Shown: positions 41,895 through 53,509 of the stretch, piece by piece
Position numbering within the stretch: position 1 is the first letter of the stretch
Layout of the letters: each line of letters starts with the position of its first letter
Source of the DNA: Dendrophyllia cribrosa
Taxonomy: Eukaryota; Cnidaria; Anthozoa; Scleractinia; Dendrophylliidae
Assembly: GCA_024195265.1 (NCBI GenBank)
Contig: JAJLRJ010000005.1
Coordinates: 30,350,536-30,414,535 of the forward strand
Reading direction: 5' to 3'
Length of the DNA: 64,000 bases
The notes under the pieces: generated by a model
Databases searched by the model: none
Told to the model about the DNA's origin: nothing
What the model saw: only the letters and a program-made list of their open reading frames with translations
Translations under genes and position numbers: made by a program

Positions 41895-44800
41895 AAAAGT
41901 CTAGGCACGTTGGTTGGGATATCTTAATTGCCAAAAAGTAACAGTAACAATGCGGACCATGCGCAAACATTTTTCGGTGAGCTGGTTGACTTCCGGAACA
42001 CTCGCTTTCATGAATAAGCGCGTCAAAGCGAGGCGGAGTCAACAAGTTTAAAAAAATGGTGACCATCGCTGTGGTAATTTCGCATGTGAAAAAGAAAGTA
42101 AAATGGTCCTGTTTGAGCAAAGAACGTTAATTTACAGCGGCACAACGGCTGGATACATAAATCGTCATCTGTCTTTATACACAAACTAATGCAACTGGAG
42201 CGGTAAAAAGGGGGCTGGACAATTCAACTTACCGGACAGATGCCAATCAACCATCCACTCCAATCTCTTGTAAGCGTCGCTTTTTTGAAGTCGCTTTGCT
42301 CGATCGATGGCCAGCCATCCAAACTTTTCAGACATGAAATAATTGCATAGTGTAGAATTCAAAGTTGTTATGTTGTCGTAGCTGAGGGATAGAAGGATGC
42401 TCTTCTGGGAAAATTACTTTTTAGGGATTTCAACACGGAATAACTATTTGCATGTGAATGGAAACTCATTTTCATATGAAAGGTTTCGCACCTAGCCTCG
42501 CTTTGATAGAGAGGCTAAAGGCAACTCGGAAATGGCCTATTGCGGGCCTTCCCTTTGTCAGACAAAAGATCAGGCACCGGTTGATAGCGCTATCCATCGG
42601 ATAAATCACTATCCAGTGGATAACACAATTGGTTTTGCTAATACCTATAAACTGGATAGTGATTTATCCAGTGGATAGCGCTATCCACCTTTTGAACAAC
42701 CGGGGCCAGAAAGTTTGGCTGACACTGTATGCGCGTCAAAAAACTTAAATGACGTACTCTAGAAAATAAAGGCAATCAAAAAGAATTGTAGCTAAGGCCA
42801 AAATGCATTGACCATACATTCAAATTCAACCCAAGGCCATTTTGTTTTCTATAAATGATTTCAAAAGAGCGGATCGATGCCTTGTTTGGAAGCGGCCGCC
42901 GTTTACACGCTTTGTATTTAGCATTTTTTGTATAAATTTCTATGGACATCTTTATTTGCCTTGTCACATTTATGTTTCATAAACGAGTCGATTAGATCCT
43001 CTTCTGTAGGTTGCTTTTATAGAATTATTTGGCCAAAATAGTTTCAGAGAAAGGACTTTATTTTTGCGTGTTGACAAACAACGCACGTTTCAGCGTCCGA
43101 CCTCACAAAAAACATTTTCATACCTTTTCCTTGCATTTTAATTATAAACGATGCCTCTTTTTAATACGGTTAACACCACTGGCATTGAAGTTTGGTTGTA
43201 ATCTAGCCAATCTAAGAAGGAAAAGGAGATTCAAAATCGATATTTTCGTGAGGTCCGTGTGTAAACCAAAATATTCACTTCAGAATTTCTGAAATTCGTT
43301 TTCTTTGCCATTTTCGTGCCAAACATAACAAGATCTTGGCTTATAATTTGTAGCCTCAGCATGTCACCACGGCCACGGTTTTACTTTCATATTTACTGGT
43401 TCATACTAACAGAATTTTGTAATATCTTTGATAAAGTTATCCCTCCCGGGTCACAGCTATGGTAACCGGAAATTCCTCAAGTTTGTCACTCAGTTCGAAG
43501 GAACTTTGCAGGTCCACTTTTCCCCAGCATTTTTTAACTGAAATTCACACGATACTCCGATGGCGAAAACAAACAGGAATCGTTTTGGAGTAAAAATCCA
43601 AGGAAAGTTCAGCAAACATTTTTGTCAAGCTAAAAATTACGTTTCGTCGGATGAAACGCGCATCGCGCGTTGTTTGTTTAACTCCTTAAAATTCTCAGTG
43701 ACCAGTTACTTGTAATCAAATCAAAAAACAAGAAAAAGAAAAGAAAAGAAAAAAAAAGAAAAAGAAAAACAACTACTTGACTTTTATGAAACATAACTTG
43801 GACAAGGCGAATGAAGATGTCCGATCCATTTTTTACATAAAAAAGGGTGAATAGAAAGCTTCTAAACAAGGCATCATCGTAGTTTTCATTTATTAAAAAA
43901 CATGGCCTTGGTTATAATGCATTTTTGTATTGAAACTTAGCTAAAATTCTTTAAGCTTAAATACAAAAATTAATATTAATTGCCTTTAGTCTAGAGTAGA
44001 CCATTAAAGTTTTTGACGTCATGATACCGTGTTCAGCAGTCTGTTAAACTGAGGTTAACTAGTGTACTTTGGCAAACACAGGATCGATGCCGTATGCGAG
44101 TTCACTCAAAAGAAATGGTGGCCTTTTATCACAAAATTCAATGAATTAATTAAGGTGAAATCACTACAAAAGTGTGTATTATTTATTCGCCTTTTTAAAA
44201 ATAAAATAATACAAGTCTACTGGATTTTTCCCAAGTAAATAATCCAAGTATAGATGAAAACTAACTGCGACGCAGAAATTTTACTTACACTTTGGCTCTA
44301 ATAAAAAACTTCTATCATGTCAGTGTAGAGTTACTTGGTAGCTGACCTCAACAGAACTGATTTCATTTTACACGGAATGATGATGCACCTTACAAAGTCC
44401 TTCCAAACGTAAGCTAATAAAAAACAAATCCATGCATGCATGCGAACCGGTTTTAGCGTTTTTAACTCCTTGCCGTGTTGAAATCCCTAAAAAGTGATTT
44501 TCCCTGGAGAGAATCCTTCTATCCTTCAGCTACAAAAACTTAACAACTTTAAATCTACAGTATGCAACTATTTGATTATTAATTCGTCTTTCATGACTGA
44601 AAAGTTTGGATGGGCTGGCCATCGATCGAGCAAAGCGACTTCAAGAAAACGACGCTTACAAGAGATTGGAGTGGATGGTTAATTGGCATCTGTCCGGTAA
44701 GTTGAATTGTCCAGCCTCCTTTTTACCGCTTCAGTTGCAACAGTTTGTGTATAAAGGCAGATGAAGATCTATGTATCCAGCCGCTGTGGTATTATATAAC

Positions 44801-45030
44801 GTTCTTTGCTCAAACAGGACCATTTTACTTTCTTTTTCACATGCGAAATTACCACCGCGATGGTCGCCATTTTTTTAATTTGTTGACTCCGCCTCGCTTT
44901 GACGCGCTTATTCATGATAGCGAGTGTTCCGGAAGTTAACCAGCTCACCGGAAAATGTTTTCGCATGGTCCGCATTGTTACTAAAAATAACTTTTTTGCA
45001 ATAAAGATATCCCAAAAGCATGACTGGGAG
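41895..45030. mobile_element. Second large foldback element
   Basis: 41,895-42,436 is matched in inverse by 44,464-45,020 (for example GGAGTCAACAAG / TTGTTGACTCC, and TTACCGGACAGATGCCAAT / ATTGGCATCTGTCCGGTAA). 42,720-42,990 is matched by 43,795-44,030 (ACTCTAGAAAATAAAGGCAA type blocks). The arms are diverged more than those of the 16.9-24 kb element. The spacer is about 0.8 kb (43,000-43,790) and contains a purine-rich AAAAGAAAAG tract at 43,722-43,770. No transposase. Confidence 0.8.
42574..42711. mobile_element. Palindromic MITE in the foldback arm
   Basis: Repeated blocks of TGGATAGCGCTATCCAC and GGATAAATCACTATCCAGTG in inverse around a short centre (AACACAATTGG...). Ends CCGGTTG / CAACCGG. 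It lies in the left arm where the two foldback arms do not match. Confidence 0.8.
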
Positions 45031-45790
45031 ACTCCCTCTCTGTCAAATTATTTTCTCTTGCAAAAACCTAGTTTTGTGACGTCAAAAAAGTTACGTCATA
45101 AATATTTCATCGCTTAAATTATAATTTTAGAGAAGAAAATCTAAAATCATGCGATTTTTTTCAACACTAAACACTTTACTTTACGAAGTTCTTAACTTTA
45201 CTTAAAAAATATGAAAAATTAACATAGGAATGTGCGACGTTTGGTGAGGAAAAATTGGCCTTAATGATACTTTCTAGGGGCGTTTGGCGCCGCCGTAATT
45301 TTAAAATGTATAAATATTTGTTACACAATTCTTACCGGTTAAAGCACAACAAATAAATAGCCGGTTTATGACCACGTTTTAACCGGGAAAATGGAACGTT
45401 CACTGTTCTACACTACTGGATTCCGTTTTTCGAAAGTCCCGACGTTTCGATAATGTGCGCAATGTTCACATGCCGCAACATGCGCATTAGTCGGTTTTCA
45501 AAGTTAAGCAAATTCGGGTCCAGGCTGAACACTACGCCACTATCCTATAGATTTTGTAAAATAAAGCACGGGTCAGAAAAGTTAGCTGGACTTTCGGAAA
45601 ACGGGACCCTAGACTTTTAACTTCCTTCCAATAATTTATGGATTTGCGACAGGGACACACGGCCTGTGCCGACTTGATAATCACATACATGTTATCGCGT
45701 TTAAGTTTCTCTACTGCACCACATCCCACCCCACCCAACCCCCACCACCTCCATTCTCCTCCGTCGTGCGTTTCTCGTCACCACAAATAA
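45030..45790. other. No recognised gene
   Basis: AT-rich intron. Short inverse pair TTCCGTTTTTCGAAAGTCC (45,421-45,439) and GGACTTTCGGAAAACGGGA (about 45,588-45,606), possibly the ends of a 190-bp element. Confidence 0.4.
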
Positions 45791-45804
45791 ATACTATTTC
45801 CTAC

Positions 45805-45966
45805 TTTCGCAGTCTTGTCCTTGATCTGGATTTCCTCGATATCCTGGCTTACATATGCAATTAGTTATAGATGTTGCACCAGTCTTTGTATGGTGTGAAT
45901 TCGTAGGGCAAGGTGTACACTGGTCGGCTAGTCCTGTGAAATTCTTGTACGTTGATGGTGGGCATA
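45805..45966 (-). CDS. SVEP1/polydom-like gene: GCC2/GCC3 (ephrin-receptor-like) exon
   Basis: 162-nt exon, acceptor TTTCGTAG, donor AAGTAGG, phase 1-1. The product reads VCPPSTYKNFTGLADQCTPC, PTNSHHTKTGATSITNC, ICKPGYRGN and a DCE end. Spacing C-P-P-x-T-Y ... C-x-x-C-P ... C-x-C-x-P-G-Y is that of the GCC2/GCC3 or ephrin-receptor-like Cys-rich module. It lies N-terminal to the sushi modules, as in SVEP1-type proteins. It would be extracellular and disulfide-bonded. Confidence 0.75.
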
Positions 45967-46331
45967 CTACGAAATCAATAACAAAGAACGAGTTTTCAGA
46001 CTGCATAAAGCCATAGCTTGTGTACTAATGTTCCTAGGTGCAAATCATATGTTACGTTTAATACACGAGTAGCAGTGTTTTGTCAGGTTTAAAATAAACC
46101 TGATAAAACACGTGTTACGAGTTTATTGAACGACTTCAAAAACATTCCACAAAAAGAGTGTTCCTACGGAGATTAAACAAGTGTGAGTTTGTGCAAAGAG
46201 TATATTAGAATACAACGAAAACAAGTAGACTGATTAGCATACAGCAAATCCGGCGACTCCGGAGGTGAGAGGGATCAAGAGCTCCAAGAAAGCAGGCGTG
46301 AAGGTCATCGCTGCGGGGAGGAGGGAGGGTC

Positions 46332-46506
46332 GCTGACACGAGAGTCCTCCAGCAATTCACGAAAGAACAGAGTACACGCGCGCTGAGGGGGTTAATATAT
46401 ATACTCACGAGGTCAGTGGCATTGCATGTAATCGCCAAAAATAACTGGGCCCGTGGAATAGAAAATTAGGGTGACTGTTAGCGCGGGCCACGGTGAGAAT
46501 AGTAAC
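46332..46506. repeat. 175-bp direct repeat, left copy
   Basis: Matches 48,520-48,695 at roughly nine bases in ten (AGTCCTCCAGCAATTCACGA, GAATAGAAAATTAGGGTGA, TTAGCGCGGGCC). It bounds the interval with the tyrosine-recombinase relic. Confidence 0.8.
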
Positions 46507-46833
46507 TAATTCGCACCGGAGCCCTTACTCATAATCACCCCCGATATGGTAAAGTTATGGGAACGAGGCGACTCCTACAGTGGCCACCCACCTAAGCCCC
46601 AAGATTCAAAACGGCCGACGCCATATGCGTCACATAATTCAATTAGATGTGGAAAGAAAATATAGGTCCTCCTCCCAAAACTCAGAAGATGTACGAGCAC
46701 GGCACGAGTGTTAAGAAATCAGAGAAAAACGGCTATCAAAGAACAGCGAAACGCGTGAGTACCAAACGAGCAAATTGTGCAATTTATTACATGTTACAAG
46801 ATATCAGGAACGTCACAAGCTGTAAATCTACAG

Positions 46834-47629
46834 TTAACCAAACACTTGATGAAAACCTGAGAGGTCATAAAACTGTTTATAGCTAGCAACGCATTCCTCG
46901 GACGTCTTTTCCCCGGTATGGAGTTTACCCGCAGCGAGGACGGAGGCTGGACTTGCAACCAGTAAGGCTTCGTGCAAATGATTATAATGGTCTACCATGG
47001 CAGGCGTTCGCCAACCAACATGCCGTGCTGTCTTGTTTGGGAACCCCAAGTAACTCTAATGTGATAGAGCATCCAGAGCGTAGACTATGGGGGGTTTCAC
47101 CTTCATCAATTCTTATAATCGCCAAGATACCCCTTAAGGCGATTATAAGGCGCAGAACCAATAAAAAACTCCTCTGATATTGCACCGTGCCTCCTTAAAG
47201 AGCGAAATAAAAACCCAGAAGATATTCCACCTTGATCAATCGGCAAATATCCAAATAAAGCTTGAAACTGGAAGCAGGACATACGATGGAATGGCGGGAA
47301 GTCCGCATGCAAAAATAATGAGTCGAACCGTCTCTAAGAGGTTTTCCAAAAGTACGATTAAAAAGCAATCTCGAAAAGTCCGGTAGGTATAAGAGTTAGA
47401 CTTTGGCGCGCCCTAAATCTGACGAACGATCCCCAGCATAAAAATCAATGCAAAAGATGGCTAAATCTCTACTAAGCGCATACAACAGGTTAGGAGGAGT
47501 ATTGCGATTCCTAAGCTTTGACAAAATATGCTTCGACATTCTAACACGTTTGTCCTCAAAAAGGAGGACAGCTTTGTGGGGTTGTACCCGCGCTTGCGCC
47601 TGCTCTTCCGAAGGGTAGGGACCCGCCAT
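46834..47629 (-). pseudogene. Tyrosine recombinase relic (DIRS/Ngaro- or Crypton-like)
   Basis: Three frames on the minus strand cover a tyrosine-recombinase catalytic domain. The first (47,629-47,396) ends LSRDLAIFCIDFYAGDRSSD then LGRAKV, with the box-I Arg in the GDR motif. The next piece (47,312-47,106) has GISSGFLFRSLRRHGAISEE and YNRLKGYLGD. Then DEGETPHSLRSGCSITLELL supplies the His and Arg of box II. The last frame (47,049-46,834) gives ARHVGWRTPAMVDHYNHLHE with the second His and the Tyr nucleophile. All catalytic residues are visible but the frame is broken at least twice. Such enzymes integrate circular cDNA (DIRS/Ngaro) or DNA (Crypton). No RT is found nearby. Confidence 0.75.
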
Positions 47630-47869
47630 GGGTAACTTACGTAACTTAAAGGTGCAATAAACACGAGCATGGGAGAAGAACAGCTAATGAAAGCACCAAA
47701 CTAGTTTCTAAAAGTACTGTATAAACTCCACCCACTTGTAATCGCTCTGTGGTAGTAGCCAACTCGAAAACTTGGCTCCTTTGGCTGCTACACACTTTTT
47801 CCTTTGTTACGTTTAATTCAATGTATAGTTAGCTCTGTTTTTCTCTTTTTTTTCCTTATTGTTGTTGTA

Positions 47870-47922
47870 TTGTAACTGAATAAGTGTGAATAATAAACTT
47901 GAAACTTGAACTTGAATAACAA
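47870..47922 (+). mobile_element. LINE-like 3' tail
   Basis: GTGTGAATAATAAACTTGAA followed by an (ACTTGAA)n-type tail (ACTTGAACTTGAATAAC). No coding portion recognised upstream. Confidence 0.4.
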
Positions 47923-48519
47923 TGGCTGAACAAACAAAGGGTGCTGTACAAAATAAGCAACAAGGACAAACAATAAATGCAATATAAAATACGAAAACGT
48001 AAAGCTAAAAATAAACTAAAGGACGAAACATTCCGACCAAATATAAAAGTAACAAGAAAAACTAAATAGAATGCTGAAGGTAAATTCCCGCGGGGAAGAA
48101 GAAAACACGCGGCGGTAAACGATGCAGCGCAAACTAGAGAGAAAAATAAAAGGACAAAAACTATACCACTCGAAGCAAAAGAGCGGCCATGAACGAAATA
48201 AGAAAGCACTAGACTAGTAACGATGCTAACAAACAAACGCAGGAAATACCAGAAACCCGAACAAATAGCGTTAACAAGACAGGAACAAGCTATGACAAAA
48301 AACACGCCAGCACAAACGACATGCGAACCAAGGGGGCGAAATACGAGCGAAGACCAAAAGACAGAAAACAAACCCCTGGAGCTTGTTGAGCCACAGCGCC
48401 AAAATTCGCGTCTTGAACATCGTCTAAACGGGCCGCCAAAGCTCCTGCGTCCGGGGCAGCAGGAACTTAAGCCATAATACAGCTAGAGGAAGGCGCAGCG
48501 ATGACCACGAACAAATAAA

Positions 48520-48695
48520 GCTGATACGAGAGTCCTCCAGCAATTCACGAAAGAAAAGAGTACACGCGCGCTGAGGGGGGTAATATATATACGCACGAGG
48601 TCAGCGGCATTACATGTGATCGCCAAAAATAACTGAGCCCGTGGAATAGAAAATTAGGGTGATTGTTAGCGCGGGCCCCGGTGAGAATATTAAAC
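48520..48695. repeat. 175-bp direct repeat, right copy
   Basis: Second copy of 46,332-46,506, same orientation. The pair encloses about 2.0 kb containing the recombinase relic, suggesting terminal or split direct repeats of that element. Confidence 0.8.
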
Positions 48696-48699
48696 AACC

Positions 48700-49930
48700 A
48701 ACCGATAATTATTAAAGGGGCAGGGTCCCGTCTTAAATATGGTGTATTCATGATTATGCCCAGAAGCACGCTTTCTTATCATTAAAATAGGAAGAAACAA
48801 ATAAACAAACGTGAGAATTGCACCTTTTTTCCTATTCCGTTGTATTTGGTGGCATTTGGCGATACAACAAGGAAATAAAGTATGGAAAATTTCGTTATTT
48901 CGTTACTTCGTATCTTATAAAAAAATATGTGGAAGACGGCGAAGATGCTTTGAAACTAAAATAGTCAATTATGAAAACTGGCAGTTTCTTGGTGTTGTGT
49001 ATGTGCAGTTTACCAAATGACGTGAAACAGCAGATTCAAACGACAATAGGCACTACACACACAATAGCTAACCAACAACAGTTTCCGCAACAAAAAGAAA
49101 TACCCTGAAAACTTCAAAGGTTTTCTGACCATGTAGGCGTGCACGAAATGCTGTATTAGAAACCGATGCGCTTTTTCCTCTGCAAAAATACTGCGTGGAA
49201 CTAAACAAATGATAGTAAAAAAACATTGTTTGTTAGCCCTATATGCAACCACTACGTGGGTCGTCAAAACACGAAAAAGTCCCAACGCGCTCTTGTTCAG
49301 AATTTTCTTAAGCGGTACAATAAAACGGTTGCATGCTACAAGATAAAAATGTAAACAAATACGTGGTAAAGTTGAACATAAAAGAGCTGAAGGCTTTGGG
49401 GTAGCTTGAGAACGGTTTCTTCAGCTCGTTTTAATTATTTTACTGTCCAGAGTTGATGATGTAACTTCAATGTTTTTATTGAATTTTTAGCATCTGTTGA
49501 TTTCAGCCTTAGGCAAAGTATCACAGCAATGCATGTTTTTGCCTGTTTTTTTTTTAGTTCCTAATCCTGAGAATGCTGAAGTGGCACAAAATTGTAAAAA
49601 TCATGACGACAAACGCAGGGGTTTTTTTTCATTAAAAGGTAAAAAAAAAAATTAAAAACATGGAGCACATATTTTCAAGAGCAGTAAAGCAATGACTCTC
49701 CATGGCACAACTTCAAAAGGATTAAACGTGTTGTTTTTTTTTCATTTAAATGTGAAAATGCACATTTCGCAAAAAACGTGGCTGTCAAAATTTTGTTGCC
49801 ATGGAAACATCAAGACATGTAATCAATAAAATGTCATACCTAATTGTTACTAGATAGATTTTAGGAAATGCCACGAAGTTTGATGGCGTTCGATTTTGTA
49901 TTATAAATGTGGAACGTTAGCGCGGGCTCT
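48700..49930. other. No recognised gene
   Basis: AT-rich intron. GTCCCAACGCGCTCTTG at about 49,280 recurs at about 51,138; the two copies flank the poly-C tract and the BEL relic and may mark an old insertion. Confidence 0.4.
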
Positions 49931-49938
49931 TTGTACAC

Positions 49939-50052
<114 letters not shown>

Positions 50053-50151
50053 TTCCTCCTCTCGCTAAACAGGGTTAATCCGATTCTAATCAGAGCATCG
50101 CAAGATCTTCACCAAGATATCTGCAAGATGTCTGCCTACTCATGGATCATG

Positions 50152-51127
50152 GTATTTAACAAAAATCTTCTTGACTTCAGGATCATCAACGGGAACATCG
50201 TTTAAATCACAAGGGAGCTGAGGCCATTCGATCACCGGTCCATGAATCCAGCGGTGTTGTTTCGATAGCTTGTAGCCTTTCAAACCACGCGATACGTCAT
50301 CAGTCGGATTATTTCTTGTCTCAACGTACTTCCGCTGGTCTGGGTTAGTTTTGTCTCGTATTCACTAGTCTAGTACACGATTTGCCACGAAGACATGGAA
50401 ACGTTTTGTTTCGTTACGAATATACTTCAACACAGTTGTACTGTCTGTCCAGAATGTCACACTGTCAACAGGACCTTCCAACTCTCTAGTAATCATTTCC
50501 CCTTATCGAAATGAAACTGTTGCTGCTGAGAGCTCAAGACGTACGTGGTATGGCCATGGTCTTAAAAGGAGCCAGACGAGCCTTCGACATTAGGAGTTTA
50601 CAATGGATATCACACTTATTATTATCAATTCTAAGGTATGTCACTTGGCCGTTACCCTCTGAACTGGCATCAGAGAAGCTGTAGTTTTGCCCCAGTTTTG
50701 CTTCTAGACGACTGGAACAAAACCATCAGGAAGACAATGATCCATTGTCTGCTCCGAAGCAGACAGCTGACTTTTACAAATCTCCCAACGTACACGGAAC
50801 TCGTCGCCAATCTCTTCATCTCAGCCAAGCTTCGTACGACATGATACGACAGTGGTCCTGCAAAATGTTCTTTCCGACCATCAGGAAAGGCGCTGCTATC
50901 ACCGATGGATCGTACACTGAACGTCTGATCGCCAGGATACCACTGCGTGTGAGCGGCTTGCCTTTAAGGATGATCCGGAAGCCAAGCGTATCTGATTCAA
51001 CTGGCCACTACACACGAAGCACTTTCTCAACTGGTAAGTAAACACTGTTGAGGTCCTTGTCCACGTGACTCCTGTGGAAACGTCTCCAATACGTTTCTTC
51101 TGTTGCTAATGAACTTCGTCAAATTAA
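50152..51127 (-). pseudogene. BEL/Pao pol relic (RT end to RNase H)
   Basis: The minus strand reads in broken frames through BEL-type pol. FNLTKFISNRRNVLE and then SDTLGFRIILKGKPLTRSGI (RT C-terminal part) come first, followed by YDP...APF and NILQD pieces and NYSFSDAS (RNase H first Asp region). Next are [29 protein letters not shown] (RNase H Asp), [11 protein letters not shown] and YVETRNNPTDDVSRGLKGYK, ending HRWIHGPVIEWPQ. Several stops and shifts. This family is distinct from the truncated BEL at 19-22.9 kb, which lost exactly this region. No LTRs seen. Confidence 0.8.
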
Positions 51128-51768
51128 AATCTCAGTCCCAACGCGCTCTTGATAAGAATTATATATTATGAATTGAGATGGGCGATGCAAGTAGAACACG
51201 ACACAAGTTATGATGTGACGTTTTGTACAACAACCCCAACCTAACTACCCCCCGCATTCAATCATGCGAATTATTAAATCTATCAATAATATGATCTATT
51301 GTATAAAAAACTTTATTTGCAATCAATAGTCTCGAAAATTATAGAAAATAGCAATCAATCAGATCACATTGTTTTGCCATTAATAACTGAAGTTAAAACC
51401 CAATCCACCGTAGGAAAAAAGATGGCGGCTGTTCATTTTACCACAATACCTTGCGGACCTAACACAGCACATAAGGCACAAAGAAAGCCAATTTTTTACA
51501 ACATTTGTTCCAGCACTAAGGACAATGTGTAGACTAGGTTTGAAGATTTCATAACTTTTCTTTACATTTTTATGAGCGTTGTTAAGGTTTTTGTGCGCTA
51601 AGAATTATGGGTAAATGTACCAGTCGCCATCTTTTTTCCTACCGAGGATTGGAAAATGATAAGTTAATAATGGGAAAGGCTTTCCTACAGTTGACGAAAA
51701 TCTCTATCGAGTTTGATACTTTGCTCTACAATTCTTTCGATAGCGACTAAATAGATTGACGAACTTAC

Positions 51769-51930
51769 TAATACATTGTCCCACTTTTCCAGATCCCGCG
51801 TATCCCATTGGGCAGGCACAAGAGTAGCCTCCATGCACTAAACCACAGGTGCAGACTGCCTTCTGGTCACACTGGTTAAGGCATTTGTCAGGGGTTACTG
51901 TGTCTATTTGCCATGTGTATTGATGGGGAT
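51769..51930 (-). CDS. SVEP1/polydom-like gene: EGF-like exon
   Basis: 162-nt exon with acceptor TTCACGCAG and donor AGTAAGT, phase 1-1. The product reads DPHQYTWQIDTVTPDKCLNQ, CDQKAVCTCGLVHGGYSCAC and PMGYAGSGKVGQCI. The GGYSCACPMGY run with surrounding cysteines is an EGF-like signature. It is the most 5' exon I find. A von Willebrand A domain and signal peptide, expected upstream in SVEP1-type proteins, are not visible between here and 64 kb. Confidence 0.7.
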
Positions 51931-51939
51931 CTGCGTGAA

Positions 51940-52730
51940 GTAAAGAAGGAAAAACAGAGATGTGGTTTACATATAAAAAACTATACAATATTTAAACTAT
52001 CCTTACACTATAATACAATCCAAAGCATTATAAAAGGCGGTTTAGGACAAGAGGAAAAAAGACTAATTCAGTTTAATTAGTCTTTTTATTTTTTAAATGA
52101 CTTAACAAGAGTTGTCCATCTGGTTTGGAATTTTGGAATTTTCAAAATTCCAAACCGGTTGGTTCCTAATAGTGCAGCGTTTTGAGTCTACAAAATTATA
52201 ATTTTCATCTTGTGTTACGATGATATTGTAAATTTTTGGTTTTGCTGAATTTGACTGAATCATCGCATTACACGGAATGATCGGTATGCAGTTTGGTGTA
52301 CGTAAGTAAATATTTTTAGCTTAATGTTTTGATATATGTTTAGGGTTTTTGTGATTTATCAAATTAAATTGTTCAAAATGCATTTGGTAGTTTATTTGGG
52401 AGAAACGATACAATTTTTTTATCATATATTGCTATTCAAAGAACCGTGCCGTTAATCCCTCATCGCTACTTTCCCCTCCCCGGACTAGACAAAAAGATGT
52501 GGGAATCCGTTAAATGTTTATATTAAACTCACTGCCATCAGGCCCTGTATTCTTAGCAGCGTTCTGTCTGTCGGAAGAGACATAAGAATAGAGTGTTTAC
52601 GTTACAGGCGCTATTTTTTTTTTTTTTTTTGCTTCTCTGATTTTACTTGTTTCGCGGTGTTTTGGCTAAGGAATGCGTGAATGATGTTTTTGAAAGATAA
52701 CTGAATAATATAAACTCTTGTTCTTAGGCC
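51940..52730. other. No recognised gene
   Basis: AT-rich. A 20-bp inverse pair GGTTTGGAATTTTGGAATTT / AAAATTCCAAACC lies at 52,121-52,160. Confidence 0.4.
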
Positions 52731-52734
52731 ATCG

Positions 52735-53500
52735 TAACTTGATAAGAAATAAAACACAAACAGCAGTGATAAACATGACGTTTCGTATGCTAAGCGACAT
52801 ACATTTTCAAATTAAAAGTAACCGTTACAGTGTTTTAGGGAGGCAGCGTGGTCGAGTGGTTAGGGCGCTGGACTTGAAATCCGGAGGTCCCGGGTTCAAG
52901 TCCCGCTCGACTGACCAGCTGGAGTTGTTTCACGGCAGACCTGTTTCACGGCAGACCTGAGTTCAACTCCTTGGCCACGCTTGTAAATAGCCAACTGGTC
53001 TGCCTCCTACCAGTTGGGATTTTTAACATGTTATGTTCAGTTTCAATATTTGTTTCAATATTTGAGTGGCGTGCCTGTGAAATAGCTGGATAGCTAAGTG
53101 CTCGTCGACTATAAACCACATTTATTATTTTTATTATTTTAAAACTGTTTATATAGTTCAAAATTAGGGGTAACGGACTTTCACTGCAAAATCAAGGAGA
53201 CTTTGTTGATTCAAGAACTACAGCCTTCCTTAAATGTTAACGTCAGCAGTGAAAAGCTGATGTTTTATTAGCTATAGCTTCGTAGGACTGACAGTCCGTA
53301 CTATTAAATTACTGTTAAGATTGTTTTTCTTAATCTTGGTTCCAGACCCCTAATTTTGAACTATATAAACAGTTTTCAAACACTGTAACGGTTACTTTTG
53401 AAAATGTATGTCGCTTAGCATACGAAACGTCAAGTTTAGTATAAAAATGCGTTGGTTTACCATGTTTATCACCGCTGTTTGTGTTTTATTTCTTAACTGA
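52735..53500. mobile_element. Inverted-repeat element carrying a SINE
   Basis: Left arm 52,735-52,833 plus 53,141-53,175; right arm 53,335-53,500 in inverse (CGTATGCTAAGCGACATACA, AACTGTTTATATAGTTCAAA and partners). The SINE (52,841-53,140) splits the left arm; the right arm shows the uninterrupted order. Confidence 0.8.
52841..53140 (+). mobile_element. tRNA-derived SINE
   Basis: The head at 52,842-52,915 has box A (GTGGTCGAGTGGTTAGGGCG) and box B (GGTTCAAGTCC). The anticodon arm CTGGACTTGAAATCCGG gives anticodon TGA (Ser-like), without the long Ser variable arm. The body contains a 17-bp direct doublet (GTTTCACGGCAGACCTG) and ends in a (TTATTA)-type tail. Confidence 0.8.
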
Positions 53501-53509
53501 ATAATATTT

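Noticed and set aside
47856..48477. Long frames on both strands
   Set aside because: They overlap each other in low-complexity sequence within the direct-repeat-bounded interval and show no domain.
52842..52915. Functional tRNA-Ser gene
   Set aside because: Lacks the long variable arm, acceptor strands do not pair, and it is followed by a SINE body and tail.
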